Shown: positions 45,859 to 58,915, counted from the first letter of the stretch. The stretch is 64,000 nt of DNA from Helichrysum umbraculigerum (GCA_949592205.1 CATIUR010000004.1:68111837-68175836); one strand, 5' to 3'. Notes: generated by a model from the letters alone, not told the origin. Numbers and translations are program-made.

Positions 45859-47762
45859 TGTGACACCCGACAAATAAGGGCTAGTAATTGGGTCCTAATC
45901 ACCTTGTTAATGCATGTAATTAGTTATGTTTAGGGCTAATTATGTGTATCATTATGTATATGGGATTATATACACACTTATACGATTTGTTTAAATCATG
46001 CATTTTACAATCGGATGGAATCCGACACATACGGACGTTGGTAAAACTTTTTAATAAATAACATAAATCTATTTGATATTTAAATAGTAGTTATTTACAT
46101 CACATTATTATGTATTAATAATATACGAAACAATGTATGTTTTGTTTAAAACGTAACCGACACGAATTAAACGCGCGAAACGCGCCCAACAAACGTATAA
46201 AACCCAAGTTATATTTTTATAACTCAAAATAAAGTATTTTAATTAAATACTTCGGTCAAACATATTGCGAAAATACGATATCAATTATAACGTTTAAAAA
46301 CGTTACACGATTAGTTAAAACGCAAAACGAACGTATAAATTCGCAACTGACAACTAACGAAGCATTTTATAAAATGTTTACTAAGTATTTTAAATGATAC
46401 TTCAATCGAAAAATTTACAAGTTTATATCGTTCACAAAACGCGTATAATAAACGTTTAACGTTTAAACGAACGACGAAACGAACGGGTAAACGAGCACCG
46501 CGCACTACGTGACTTTGGGGAAATGATTTAAACATCACATGGGGTGGGACCCACCCCCATATTGAAGAAAATCTGCAAGGGTATGGGTTCCCATACCCTT
46601 ACACCTTCACCTTTCCTTCTTTTTCACCATACCACACTCTTCATTCTTTTCAACCTAATCTATCTCTCACTAAAACCCTCTCCCTTCTCTATAAAACCTG
46701 ACAGAACATCACCATCACAGCCACCATCGGCCACCACCATCACCTCCCTCATCCACCACCTTCTTGAAGAAAGAAAAGCAAGGAAACGATCCCACACGCG
46801 TGTACATCAACTTTGTCGTCTCCGTTTCTTCACACGAGTTGTAAGAACTCAAACTCCCTTCAAAATACTTATCTAATGTTTATTATTATGTATTAGTGCT
46901 CACTCAACCATAAAATGTCCAAATAATAAGCCGAAACGCATTTTTAAAACTCGAAAACCTAAACAGTTTTCTGTGACAGAAAATACCTCTACTTCAACGA
47001 ATTATTTAAAAATCATTACAACATGAAATGATGCATTTCTTAAGTCTAAAATGAAGTACAAGAAGTTTTATTTCCAACAAAATTAGTCTCGTGACTTTCC
47101 GACTCCGTTTACTACTCGAAAACATTTTTTTTCCGGTGACATAGGTTTACTGTTCCGGCGAGCAGAAAGTTTCGTCACTTTCTCGGAGCCATATCTCAAG
47201 CTATAAACCTCAAAAATGCATGATATCACTTGGAAAATCTTGATAATTTTGTTATCTACATAAAGTTCTTCTTTGGCTCATTCTAAAAATACACCAATTT
47301 TTTCATAAAATTAGATTTGTGAGAAGTGGTCTAAATTCGGACTAAACTGAACCCTGATACTTTTTGAATTTTTTTAACAAAATATCAAACGACCTCTAAT
47401 ATTCATGAAAAAAATTACAGGAAGTAGCTTAAACATAGAGGAACATTGTGTAAAAATTTTGGAACTTTTCGATAACGTTTGCTTTTTTAAATAAAAATCA
47501 CAAATTCGGACTGACTTTAACTCCGAACTTTGACTTTCGGATGAATAGTGACTCAAAACTTTGACTTTCGGATGAATAGTGTTTTTGACCCTAAACTTTG
47601 AATAATTAGACATTCGGACTCTATTTTCGGACTAGGAAACACTTTTGGACATCACTACACTTTCGGATAATTATTCATACATTCGGATAACGAACTTTCG
47701 GACTTAAATATATAGATACATTCGGATACTCTTACATTCGGACATGTATGCGTATATACATT

Positions 47763-47829
<67 letters not shown>

Positions 47830-48949
47830 TTTCAGAAATAATATTGCAAACAAATACATACTTTTACATACGTATAAACTCTTACAAGTATACAAAATAA
47901 CGAAACACATAATAATAATACTTTGTAATTATTATTACAAAAACTCATCAACGGGCCGTTCATGTTTTCAAAAACATAAACAACTAAACAATCGAATTAT
48001 TTGGACATAACTAGTTGACTGGACAACTAGCATAGGTAATCTTTTGAGATACCTACTCATTATCATAACCTTGCGCGTTTAGGACTCCCGGCAGGTTACA
48101 GTCGCTTGGACGACATCATATCTTTGTGCACCATCATTATTTGCTATTAGCAAACGCATCAGACTCAGGTGAGTCTCATAGCCCCGACTTTTACTGTATT
48201 TACTCCCGGGGTGGGAATACATGCTCTATTTGTTTTACATGTGAACACGAGTACTAAAACTCACTATATTCTGCATGAGCTGTTTACTAATCATTTTAAA
48301 GCCCTCCAACGATCATAGTTTGGTAATACTTTTGTAGCGTGAATGTTAGTGTATGGTACCATATAGGATTGACAATCCTCGTCCGGGTTAGCAAGCACTA
48401 ACTGGTCAAACGGACGCATTAACATTTGTTCATACGAGTGTAGATTAGGCACTCGCAGGGAGGCACCCTCGCTCAGGCACTTGATTGTGATCTTGACACC
48501 TTAGTTAAGCTCAGACTATGACCTCATGGCAGACATATACGTTATTTGATTGATTTCAAATCATTATACTAAATCTTGTGGTTTACATTCTATTTTATCA
48601 TTATACAAACCTGTGAGCTCACCAGCTTTTAGCTTACCATTTTAGCGTGTATTCTCAGGTACCCTGCAGTAGTTGATATGCTCAAGACTATTAGCTCGAG
48701 TCGCATACAGACATCAGGAGATTCCCTTGCATTTCCATATTTTGTACAATTAGATATGCCCTAGAATCTCTTACATTTGGCTTACGAATTTTTGTAAACA
48801 CTATAACTTGTAAAACTTTTACATTTTGTTAATGTAACTTGTAAACGACGCATATAGAGTCGTTCATTATATATCTTGTGTGCTTTGATTATTGATTAGT
48901 CACGCCCCGACCCGATTCGCTTCCGCAACCCGAATTTGGGGGTGCGACA
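45859..48949 (+). mobile_element. Element G: 3' LTR
   Basis: At 3091 bp this copy is 106 bp longer than the 5' LTR, because of a 60-bp AT dinucleotide run (47766-47825) and about 40-50 bp beside it that the 5' copy lacks. It has the same splice-donor block (GT at 48169-48170). It ends GGGGGTGCGACA before the AATAC duplication. Confidence 0.93.
47766..47825. repeat. (AT)n microsatellite, 60 bp
   Basis: An uninterrupted AT dinucleotide run at the position where the 5' LTR has only ATATATA. Frames across it (47704-48010) are artefacts. Confidence 0.95.
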
Positions 48950-48954
48950 AATAC

Positions 48955-49323
48955 ATATTCACACATGACTCTTCCTGACAATGTCAACTCCTCATAGTCG
49001 TGTCCTTTTATGGTCCTGAACGCTAGCCTGGTTCTGCAAGAGGTCTTAGGAAATGCGCCCCCCCACATTTCCCTTCGAAGCGACCCCACTTCTCTCTCAC
49101 ATAGGCGATTCTCGAAATCATTAAAAGCATTAATCTTAACCTAACTATCACTGTTAATATAAGAATGGACTAGGAAGTTTAACAAACTCCCTTTTAAATG
49201 GATTTAGATAATAAAATAACTTTCCCCACAGTGACCTCCCTTCGTTCATACAATTAGGTTGTCCTCTTGAACCTAGATCTTGGGATCTCCAGTCAACTAG
49301 GTGAGGTTTTCCTTTGTACAAAC
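48955..49323 (-). other. Element H: 3' untranslated region, proximal part
   Basis: Non-coding copia sequence between the pol stop and the G insertion. It continues at 37145-36963 on the other side of G, down to the purine-rich tract and LTR. Confidence 0.65.
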
Positions 49324-51257
49324 TTATTCGTTCAAGGGCTTTAGTCCCATTCCTCTTGACGACCTGTAAACTACCTCTCTGCTTAAGCCTTTAGTTAGCG
49401 GATCCGCAATATTATCAGTTGACTTCACGTATTTAATTGTGATAATTCCAGTTGAGAGTAGTTGCCGTATAGTGTTATGTCTACGTCGAACATGCCGAGA
49501 CTTACCATTATACATTATGCTATGAGCTCTACCAATTAACGATTGGCTACCACAATGTATACTTATGGCCGTTACCGGCTTAGGCCACCTAGGTATATCC
49601 TCGGTAAATTGACGTAACCACTCTGCCTCTTCCCCACATTTGTCCAAAGCGATAAACTCAGATTCCATCGTGGATCTAGCTATAACCTTTTGTTTGGACG
49701 ATTTCCAAGATACAGCTGCACCTCCTAGTGTGAAAACATACCCACTAGTTGCTCTTGAATCTTTTATGTCAGAGATCCAATTTGCATCGGTGTATCCTTC
49801 GATTACAGCTGGATAACTTTTATAATGTAGTCCATATTCACGAGTGCATCTCAAATATCTTAGTAATCTTGTTATACTTTTCCAATATTCAGTACTCGGA
49901 TTACTGGTATATCTACTCAGCCTGCTCACTGCATATGCTATGTCAGGCCTTGTACAACTCATCAAATACATTAGACTACCAATGATTCTTGAATATTCAA
50001 CTTGGGAAACACCTTGACCTCTATTCTTAGAGAGGTGTTGACTTATATCAATTGGAGTTCTAGCTACACTAGAATCACCCGAATTGAATTTCTCAAGAAT
50101 CTTATCCACATAGTGAGTTTGGTGTAACATAAGACCATCTTTGGTCCTTATGATCTTGATACCAAGAATCACATCCGCCAAACCCATATCTTTCATGTCA
50201 AACTTTGCTTTCAACATATCCTTTGTTGATCTTATCATCTTATCATCACTACCTATGATTAGCATATCATCCACATAGAGACATACGATGACGTATCCAT
50301 TAGTTGTGTCTTTCACGTAGACACACTTATCACATTCATTAATCTTAAAACCATTATATATCATGACATGATCAAACTTTTGATGCTATTGCTTTGGAGC
50401 TTGCTTTAATCCATAGAATGATTTGACAAGCCTGCAAACTTTCTTTTCTTGTCCTTTAGAGACAAAACCCTCAGGTTGTTCCATGTAAATCTTCTCTTCT
50501 AAATCTCCGTTTAGAAAGGCAGTTTTCACATCCATTTGGTGAACTTCCAAATTCTTAATGGCGGCTATAGCAAGTACCATTCTTATAGAAGTTATCCGGG
50601 TCACTGGTGAATAGGTATCAAAATAATCTAGATCTTCTCGTTGTCTATAACCCTTGATCACCAATCTTGCTTTATATTTATCAATCGTGCCATCCGTATT
50701 CATCTTTTTCTTAAAGATCCATCGGTAACCTAGTGGTTTGCATCCCGGAGGAAGATCCACTAGCTCCCATGTATGGTTTTGTAAAATAGAATCTATTTCA
50801 CTTTTGATGGCTTCTTTCCATTGGGGTCCTTCAGAAGAAGTAACAGCTTCTCGATAGGTTTTGGGTTCAGTTTCTATCATGAAAGAAACAAAATCGGGAC
50901 CAAATGATTTCTCAACCCTTGCCCTTTTACTCCTTCTTAGTTCAAAATCCTCTTCTTCGGATTGTTCTTGTCTAACTTGACTATCTTGATTAACCTCGTT
51001 AGGTTGTTCATCATGATTAACCACATTAGGTTGTCATTATGATTAACCACACTAGGTTGTTCACATGAAGTTAGACAAGGAAACACGTTTTCAAAAAATG
51101 AAGCATTCCTTGATTCCATAATCGTATTCTTGTGTATATCGGGAATCTTAGATTCTTGCACAAGAAATCGATAGGCACTACTATGGTGAGCATATCCAAT
51201 GAATATGCAATCCACAGTCTTCGGTCCAATCTTTACCATTTTAGGTGGTGGAACAAC
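49324..51257 (-). pseudogene. Element H: Ty1/copia pol (integrase end, RT, RNase H), broken
   Basis: On the minus strand the integrase end (VKIGPKTVDCIFIGYAHHSSAYRF) precedes RT, the copia order. RT shows YRWIFKKKMNTDG, KARLVIKGYRQREDLDYFDTYSPV, MDVKTAFLNGDL and the catalytic CLYVDDMLI. RNase H shows GYTDANWISD, TSGYVF and ADPLTKGL. A frameshift near 51030 separates integrase from RT. A TAG around 50386 replaces the tryptophan after GLKQAPKQ; the frame then continues to TAA/TGA at 49324. The integrase is cut at 51257 by element D, so gag, protease and the integrase core are missing from the window. Confidence 0.9.
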
Positions 51258-53216
51258 TGATATCGCTCATTTTGTCTATATAAACTATCGCGATAACATT
51301 GTTTTACACTAGTATTTAGGTAAATTTTGAGAACTTTCGATACTTATTTTGTTTGGAAATTAATCTCAGGTCGAAGCGTTGGAAAAGCATGCTATTTGGT
51401 GATGATTGATGAATCTGGACTGATCTGAGGTTAAAGTGCAGCTGGCCCAAAAAAATAGCCATAGCCGAACGGCTATGGTTACCCAGCCGATCGGCTCAGT
51501 CTTGCCAGATGATCGGCTCAATCTAGACGATCGGCTATTTTAGTTCAAATGCGTCACAGCAGCTCGCCCGTGTTGGTAGCTTGAGATGATGGATGAAGAA
51601 GCCGATCGGCTAGGCAGTCTCAACCGATCGGTTAGGATTTTTGAGCCGATCGGCTCTATATTCTCAGCCGAACGGGTAGAAAAGCGGGCACTGTTTGTCT
51701 TCTCAGATCTGGATAAAAAGGCCACGGGACTGAAGAATAAAAGTTACGTGTGCAGCTGTGAAGGTGCAAGCAATTAATTACCTCAACCTCTTTTTGGTCC
51801 AAGGTTTCCCTCTTTCTTTTTACACCATGGTTGGAAGCTTTGGAATGGGTTATTTTTACCCTAAAATTATCATCAGCTGGGCATTCAATATACACACACA
51901 CTTTCACTTTTTGGTAATGAGTTTTTCTCTCAAGGAAACCCACGACCAAACACATTCTTCACCTTACTCCACTTCACAAAAATCACCACTCACTTCACTT
52001 GTTTTGCTTGTATTTCACTTGGATTTTACTTGGAAATTTGTGGGGAACAAGCTAGCAACAATTTCATCAAGAACAATTACTTCAATTTGTGGTATATTCA
52101 TTTGGGTACAATTATAACTCTTATTTGGTTCAAGTAATTCATGGTTTTTTTTTAATTATTCACAATTGTTGTATGATTATTGAGAGTATGAGTTGCTAAT
52201 TTCATTATTTACTTGTTTGGATGATTTAGCTAGTGATTAGGGGTGATATAATTTTGTTGTTTGATTATGTTTGGGTTTATGGTTCATCCATGAACTCACT
52301 TGTGTTTAGCTCAACAAAATTTGTAGAACAAATTGGTGGTTTTAACTAGATAACTATAGCGAATGTTTGTTGTTAAGTTAAAAAGCTTTCACTTGTATGT
52401 CGAAGTATAAATGGACCTTTGTTCATGACCATGAACATGGATTTTTGTTAAACAAAAGAGCTAAGCACATGTGAGTTGGGAAAATTTGGCGAATGTCTTT
52501 CTTTTGGGTGAATTGTAAACCCATGAACTTGGCCCTTATGTTTAATCAAAGAAACTTGTGTATTTGAGCTTTTAAACATTTATCTAAACTAATTTGGTGG
52601 ATTGCTAGTGAATATGGAGAACGTCTTTCCTTAGTAATTTATCATCACTTATTTGTCTATGAGTAATTGAACAAAATTGCAGATGTAACTTTGGAATAAG
52701 CTAGATAAGTTAAGCTCAAATGTGCAAGTTGGTAACCATGGCGAACGTCCGTTATTTGATTAAATCATTGGGTCACGAATTGAAGTTGAACATTAGGTGA
52801 TGGCAAATGTTAAGCGTTTGTTTAAATGGAAATTTACCTTTGCATAATTTAAACCGGTTTTTAAGTCTTCACCCCGAAATCAATAGCGACCTAATCCAAA
52901 CAAGTATTGTTTAATATACGAAAGTTTCAATCAATCAAATTTGACTTTTAAGAGTCCACTTGCCTAGTTTTAATTTAAAGATTGTAGTTTTAAGCATCGT
53001 GACAACTCGGTCACAAAACTACCACTTTTATTTTATTTTCTAAATTACTCACATTTAACTTGATCATCTAAAACTTAAGATCCCTGTGTTTGAACCCGAA
53101 CTTACCCAACTATACTACTACACAACAGGGTCCACTGCCCGGTTGTGTTTTGGTCTAGCACGGTACTTTGTTGTTCACTTTTCAACGATTATTTTAAGAC
53201 TAGATTTACCGCATCA
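51258..53216 (+). mobile_element. Element D: 5' LTR (Athila-type)
   Basis: It starts TGATATCGCTC where copia H coding sequence stops and ends GCATCA six bases before the PBS, about 1959 bp. It holds a cluster of AGCCGATCGGCT palindromes (51461-51676) and a diverged series of GGCGAATGTC-like motifs about 125-130 bp apart (52358-52750). The frame at 51758-52117 has no recognisable domain. Confidence 0.75.
51461..51676. repeat. AGCCGATCGGCT palindrome cluster in LTR D
   Basis: At least three perfect 12-bp copies of AGCCGATCGGCT occur (for example 51485-51496), plus several near copies. One variant, CATAGCCG-AA-CGGCTATG (51461-51478), keeps pairing with a different centre. Confidence 0.9.
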
Positions 53217-53222
53217 AGTTTT

Positions 53223-53240
53223 TGGCACCGCTGCCCGGGA
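53223..53240 (+). other. Element D: primer-binding site (tRNA-Asp type)
   Basis: TGGCACCGCTGCCCGGGA resembles the tRNA-Asp complement used by Athila/Tat elements, unlike the tRNA-Met sites of the other Ty3 elements here. Confidence 0.75.
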
Positions 53241-53382
53241 AGTTGTGTTTTAGATCATATTTTAATTGTAATTAATTGACCCTTTCTAGGAATTTATTCT
53301 TGGAAAGTTACTTTTAATTGTGTTGCGCCGGTGCATTTGACGGTTTTATCTTTTGTGCTCTTACAGGTTTATTTGGTAGTGG

Positions 53383-56300
53383 ATGAACACTAGGAGCTCC
53401 GGTAAAGAGCTTCTTAGTCCTTTGTCCAATCCGGGGAAAACCACCAAGAAGAAACGAAGGAAGAAACCAAAGCAAAGACCGACGGATTCAACAAATAGTC
53501 AAACGGAAACCGAGTCATCTTCGGGAAACGAAATTATTGAGGAAACCTTCGAAGACGAACTCGTATCACAACACGAAGAGGAAGAAGTTGTTGTAATTGA
53601 GGACGAGATGACGGATGAAGATGATACACCTATTTGGTCACGAACAAGAACCGTTGCACCTACACTCGGTTCGGCCATTCAAAGGCAAAACATCGACAAC
53701 AACAATTTTTCTTTGAAAGGGCATCATATGCAACTCAGCAAGGATTCTCAATTTGATGGGAGAGTGCGGGCCGATCCGCACAAGCACATTGCAAGTTTTA
53801 TTGAAATTGGGGATATGTTCAAGTATGGGCCGGATATGGATGAAATCATTAGACAAAGGAATTTTCCTATGTCCTTAAGCGGTGAAGCCAAAATTTGGTA
53901 CCAAGAGCTTGAACCAAATACGATTAGAACTTGGGATCAAATGAGGGAAGCGTTTGTGAGTAGGTATTTCCCTCCGGCTTTGGCCGAAAGATTGTTGAAC
54001 GAAATTCAGTTTTTCAAGCAACAAGAGGGTGAACCTTTAGTAGAAGCTTGGTGTCGAATGTAAGAGATGTTGAGGAATTGTCATGGCCACGGGTTATCAA
54101 AAGCGGAAATCATAACATTATTTTACAATGGTCTTGACATTCATTCGGCTAATGTACTTGATGCCTCGGGAGGAGGTTTATTTCTTTACAAAACGCCAAA
54201 TGAAGCGTGGAAGGTGCTTGAGGATAAAGTGATCCAAAGTTTGAATTGGGCTAAAGACAAGGGAGGTAAGCCGGTTAGGAAGCATGTTGCCTTCGCGGAA
54301 GGAAGTGGTGGTAGTGGAAGCTCGGATAACTCGGCCACGATGAAGGAATTGAAGGCAATTTCTTCCAAGTTTGATTCGCAATTTAAAACTCTCAAGGGTG
54401 AGATTAAAGAGCTTAGAGATGGATGTGGTAAGTGTGGTGGTAATCATGCCACGGTAATTTGTATGCAAGATGATCAACCGATCATGGGGGATGAGGAAGA
54501 TGTAAGCTATCTACAACAAAATAACAACTACCAAAGGAGCGGGTACCAAAATAGAAATTCGGGAGGATACCAAGGAGGAAACTACAACCAAGGAATCCGA
54601 TTCTCTAGACCTAATCAAAGCTACAACCAACCCCAAAACCAAAACCAAAACCAAAACCAAAATCAAAATCAAAGCTACAATAAAAACTCAAACCACAACT
54701 CACCTCCGGTTCAAAAACAAGAACCAACCTTGTCACCCATGGAACAAATGATGAAGGAGTTAATGGCTAAACAAGATGCTTCCACCGAAAGACTAAAAGC
54801 TCAAATGACAAACATAAGGTTAAGTATGGAGCAAGGCCAAAAAAACCAACAAGCTTCCATTCAAGACTTGGAACGAAAGATGGATCGTTTGTCGGAGGGA
54901 CAAAGTAGTAGACCAACCGGTGGTTTACCAAGCAACACCCAACAAAACCTGAGGCAAACATCCACAAGTGGGTCAAAACCATACCAACCACCACCCGCAA
55001 GAAACGAGCATGTAAATGTTATCACCACAAGGAGCGGGAAGGAACTTCCACCACCTCAAGTCAAGAATCAAAATATTTCTAACCCTATTTTGCAGGTTGA
55101 GGAGGAGGAAGAGATTAAAGAGCAAGTTGATGCAACTCCACCAACGGTTACACCGGTGTCACCTACACCGGTTGTCAAAGCATACAAGCCAAAGATCCCT
55201 TATCCTCAACGGTTAAGGAAAGAAAAGATTGCCGCTCAATACTGCAAGTTTGTTGATATGATCAAAGGCATTCGGATCAATGTGCCTTTGGTTGATGTGT
55301 TAGCGGGAATGCCGAATTATGCTAAGTTCATCAAGGATTTGGTGAGCAACAAGGACAAGCTTTCGGAAGCATTGACAATGTTCTTGAATGAGGAATGCTC
55401 CGCTCTTGTTCAAAATCAAATCCCACCAAAGCTTGGTGACCCGGGGAGTTTCATCATTTCATGCACCTTGGGTAAAATAATTACTTGTGATGCACTTGCC
55501 AACCTAGGTGCTAGCATTAATTTGATGACATATTCATCGTATGCTAAATTGTCCCAAGGATCTTTGACCCCCACTTACATGAGCATAAGACTTGCCGATA
55601 GGTCATTCCAATATCCCGTTGGGATTGTGGAAAACATGTTGATAGAAGTAGGGCAATTTACTTTTCCCATGGACTTTGTGATCCTCGAAATGGAGGAGGA
55701 TAGTAAAGTACCCTTGATTTTGGGAAGACCATTTTTACACACCGCGGATGCTATCATCCAAGTTAAGGACAAACAATTGACCTTAGGAGTAGGACAAGAA
55801 AGGATTGCTTTCACGGTTGATAAGGCCATGAAGCATCCTTATTCTACTGACAATTCTTGTTTTAGAATTGATGTGATAGATGAGGCGGTGGATGAAGAGT
55901 TGCAAAGCTTACTTGGCATGGAATCGGAGCTTCTTGACTTGTTGGAGTCAAGTGATGAAAGGATGACCGGGGAAGAGTTGGTGATGAGCATGGGAGATGG
56001 ACTTGAAGAGGATGAGCAAGTCGAGGATGAAAGCTTTGAAGAATTAAGAGGAGATGATCACATGAGGATCAAGACTTCGTTGGAGGATCCACCTAAGGAT
56101 TTGGAGATGAAATCTCTACCTAGCCACTTGGAATATGCATATCTTCACGAGAAGAACCTATTGCCCGTTGTAATTTCTTCTACTCTTGAAAACTCTGAAA
56201 AATGCATGTTATTAGATGTGTTGAAAGCTCACAAAGGTGCTTTTGCTTGGCGTACATCCGACATACCCGGAATAAGCCCCTCATTTTGCAAACACAAAAT

Positions 56301-56566
56301 AAACTTTTTAGATGAGGTAAAACCCATTGTTCAAAGACAACGAAGGCTTAATCCGAATATGAAGGATGTTGTCAAGAAGGAGGTTGTCAAGTTGCTTGAT
56401 GCGGGTATCATTTACCCCATATCCGATAGCTCATAGGTTAGTCCGGTGCATTGTGTGCCGAAAAAGGGGGGAATGACCGTAGTGGCCAATGACCAAAATG
56501 AAATGATACCCACTAGGATGGTTATGGGATGGCGCGTGTGCATTGACTATAGGAGGTTAAATGATG
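53383..56566 (+). pseudogene. Element D: Athila-type gag-pol, truncated in RT
   Basis: One frame from ATG 53383 carries the Athila-type gag (LKGHHMQLSKDSQFDGR, LSGEAKIWYQELEP, AFVSRYFPPALAE), a Gln/Asn-rich linker, VITTRSGKELPPP, and a protease region (ANLGASINLM, KVPLILGRPFL). RT begins with VVKLLDAGIIYPISDSS. Stops are TAA at 54061-54063 and TAG at 56434-56436 (tryptophan expected). The protease catalytic Asp of the usual DLGAS is Asn (AAC 55501-55503). The frame reads on to CIDYRRLNDA and then breaks at 56566, where fragment I begins. RNase H and integrase are absent from the window. Confidence 0.88.
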
Positions 56567-56796
56567 CCTGTCGTGATCCTAGCGGTCGGTCGGATTTTTA
56601 GTCCGGTCGTTGTTCCGGCACAACCGGTACTCGCGGCAGGGTGAGCTTTAAATTTATAAGAGCTGGGGCTCAAACTATAAGTACTACCTACCTTGGGGGC
56701 AAGCAGTAAGTATAACTCGAGGTCGTTCTTAAATCGGAGCGAATTGAAACGAAGCGGATTCACCAAAGATTATTTTCACTAATAGGATGAGGGTAG
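56567..56796 (+). mobile_element. LTR fragment I (same group as K)
   Basis: It begins TGTCGTGATCC where D's RT is broken and matches about 200 bp of K (9560-9763, opposite strand). After 230 bp element C's LTR starts, so C inserted into I. ggtag (56792-56796) would be one copy of C's target duplication; the other is outside the window. Confidence 0.6.
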
Positions 56797-58915
56797 TGAA
56801 ACACCCCGAAAACGTGACCATTTTTTTTTTTATTATTACTTCCATTTGTATACTATTGTCCCAATACTGTTCCTAACACATTACATTTAATTTCTTAGTT
56901 TGTAAATTCTCAAATTCTGCATTTAAAATGATGAAATTAAAATTCCCTGAAAACAACTGAATCCGCCGGATTCTATAAGAATCCGTCGGATTCCGACCCC
57001 TTCCAAGCTCAACCCGGGACCAGAACTCTTCAAAAGAATCCGGTCTGTGAATCCGCCGGATTCATGGAAAATCCGCCGGATTGCCACTGAATCCGCCGGA
57101 TTCAGACACTTCCAGCAGCAACTCAAAACTCTGCACATTTTAATACCAAAATTCGAACTTTGACATCGCATATCTTTTAAACGACAACACCTGGGATTAC
57201 CTAAATTTGCAGACATGTTTAATATGATCAAATGAACACAACTTAACTTTTACTTTTTCAAAACTCTCATTAGAACCCATTTTGACCCGTATACTTGTTT
57301 TCGGTAATTTTTGACCAAAATGTTTACATGTCAATTTCCAAACCACTCACAATCTGACTTCTAGCTTTTGACCACCCATTTGGCATTGACATTAAGACTT
57401 GTGAGTGCAAAAACATTTGATTTTTGACAACCACAACCCAATTTGACACTTAAGCCATTGGTGACCCATTTGGGCACCAAATTGACCCATTTGGAGTTTT
57501 GACCATCCAATGACATTCACTGTTACTCAGTTGACTTTGTAAAGTCAAAACAAACCCTTTTCATTCATATTCACATAAAGCTTTAACATTCCAAGTCTCA
57601 CTAAACTAACTTTAACCAAAACATTGACTTTCATCAAAACATTATACACAACATAAGTGAGACTTACTAACTTTCTCAAAACATTATCTAATATCATACT
57701 TTACAAACGGGGGTGTTATTGTATCGTGAGCATGATCAAAAAGGGATTTAACTCATTACCAACCAAGCAATGAGCTCCACCACTAGCTATCCATGGGCTT
57801 CTTCCCTGACTAGTCTTTTACCTTGCTTGAACTTCCTGTAACATGTTAAACATAAGGGATAAGCATAAATGCTTAGTAAGTACATGGATTCTAACAATTA
57901 AAATCTGCCACAAGTAAAGGATCCATAACATCTCACATGCCAATTTATACAAATTGACATTAAACTAAGCTAATGACATAGTCATTACTTAGATACCACC
58001 AAGAGAATGATAATTCACTCCTTGGCTCCACATATCCAAATACTTACCTTGCAATTAGCACAATTAAACACTTGACTTCTTCAACACTTGATCACCTATT
58101 CACATAATCACATAAACACATATCACTTACACATTTAATTGACTTATTCTTACTTCTTAAACATGACTTAAATGTTACATCATATAACACCTAAAATTCT
58201 AACATAAGTTCCATACACTTTACTACATAATCATATGAAATTGGGTATTTGATATAAATTCTTACCATAACCACCTACTTACATCAAAACATCACTTGTT
58301 AGTGATTATACATACACATACTATATCAACTACCCACATAACATATGATCATATAATCTTTAACCAAACTAGCATGATATAATCATTATTTCTAACTTAA
58401 TTACTTGTATGGAACTTAATTTAACTTGATTACCCACTTACCCATTGAATTCTAACACTCTAGGGTTTAAGTTGATTAAACCTTAACTTTAAATTTAGAA
58501 ATTAGAGGGATTTAAGTGATGATTCTTACCTTAAAACAACTCAATTGAAGATTGTAAGTCTTAATTCACATAAACCCTAACTTCCTTTGATCTTGTTCTC
58601 CCTCCTATTCTCCCTCTAAATCGTATACTCTGTCTCTCTATTCTCCAGTACGTGATTTTAAGTTTGTGCAGTGTAAGAATACAGTAGAAACAATCAGAAC
58701 ATGTGTTTTATTAATAAAATTTCACATTTAACTCCTCTACTTTACTACATTGAAAATTTCTACCTTCTAACTCTATTTTCTTTACATAGTTAGTTTCACT
58801 AACTAATTCTAACACATAACAAATTATTTCACGTAACATAATATTATATACATAGAATTAAATAACTAAACGTATATAATATAATTTAAAGTTACAAAAA
58901 AATTGGGGCGTTACA
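56797..58915 (-). mobile_element. Element C: 3' LTR
   Basis: At 2119 bp, it starts TGTAACGCCCC (minus strand) after the purine tract AAGTGGGAGAGAGT and ends GGGGTGTTTCA. Five copies of GAATCCGCCGGATTC or close variants lie at 56959-57103. No genes are seen in the AT-rich remainder. Confidence 0.9.
56959..57103. repeat. GAATCCGCCGGATTC palindrome cluster in LTR C
   Basis: Copies lie at 56959-56973, 56979-56993 (central T variant), 57049-57063, 57070-57082 (shortened) and 57089-57103. Each has arms of 6-7 bp around one central base. LTR B has a different palindrome at the matching place. Confidence 0.9.

Larger units (their letters stand above)
37151..48949 (+). mobile_element. Element G: complete Tekay/Del-type Ty3 retrotransposon with TSD
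   Basis: The full element is 11,799 bp: LTR (37151-40135), PBS, extra ORF, gag, pol, PPT, LTR (45859-48949). It is flanked by the 5-bp duplication AATAC (37146-37150 and 48950-48954). It lies in the 3' untranslated region of copia element H. The first 190 bp of the two LTRs differ at about six positions (roughly 3%), suggesting insertion of the order of a million years ago under usual plant rates. Its coding regions carry many stops and frameshifts. Confidence 0.95.

Noticed and set aside
47704..48010. Frames with long IYIYIY stretches
   Set aside because: Translations of the AT microsatellite in G's 3' LTR.
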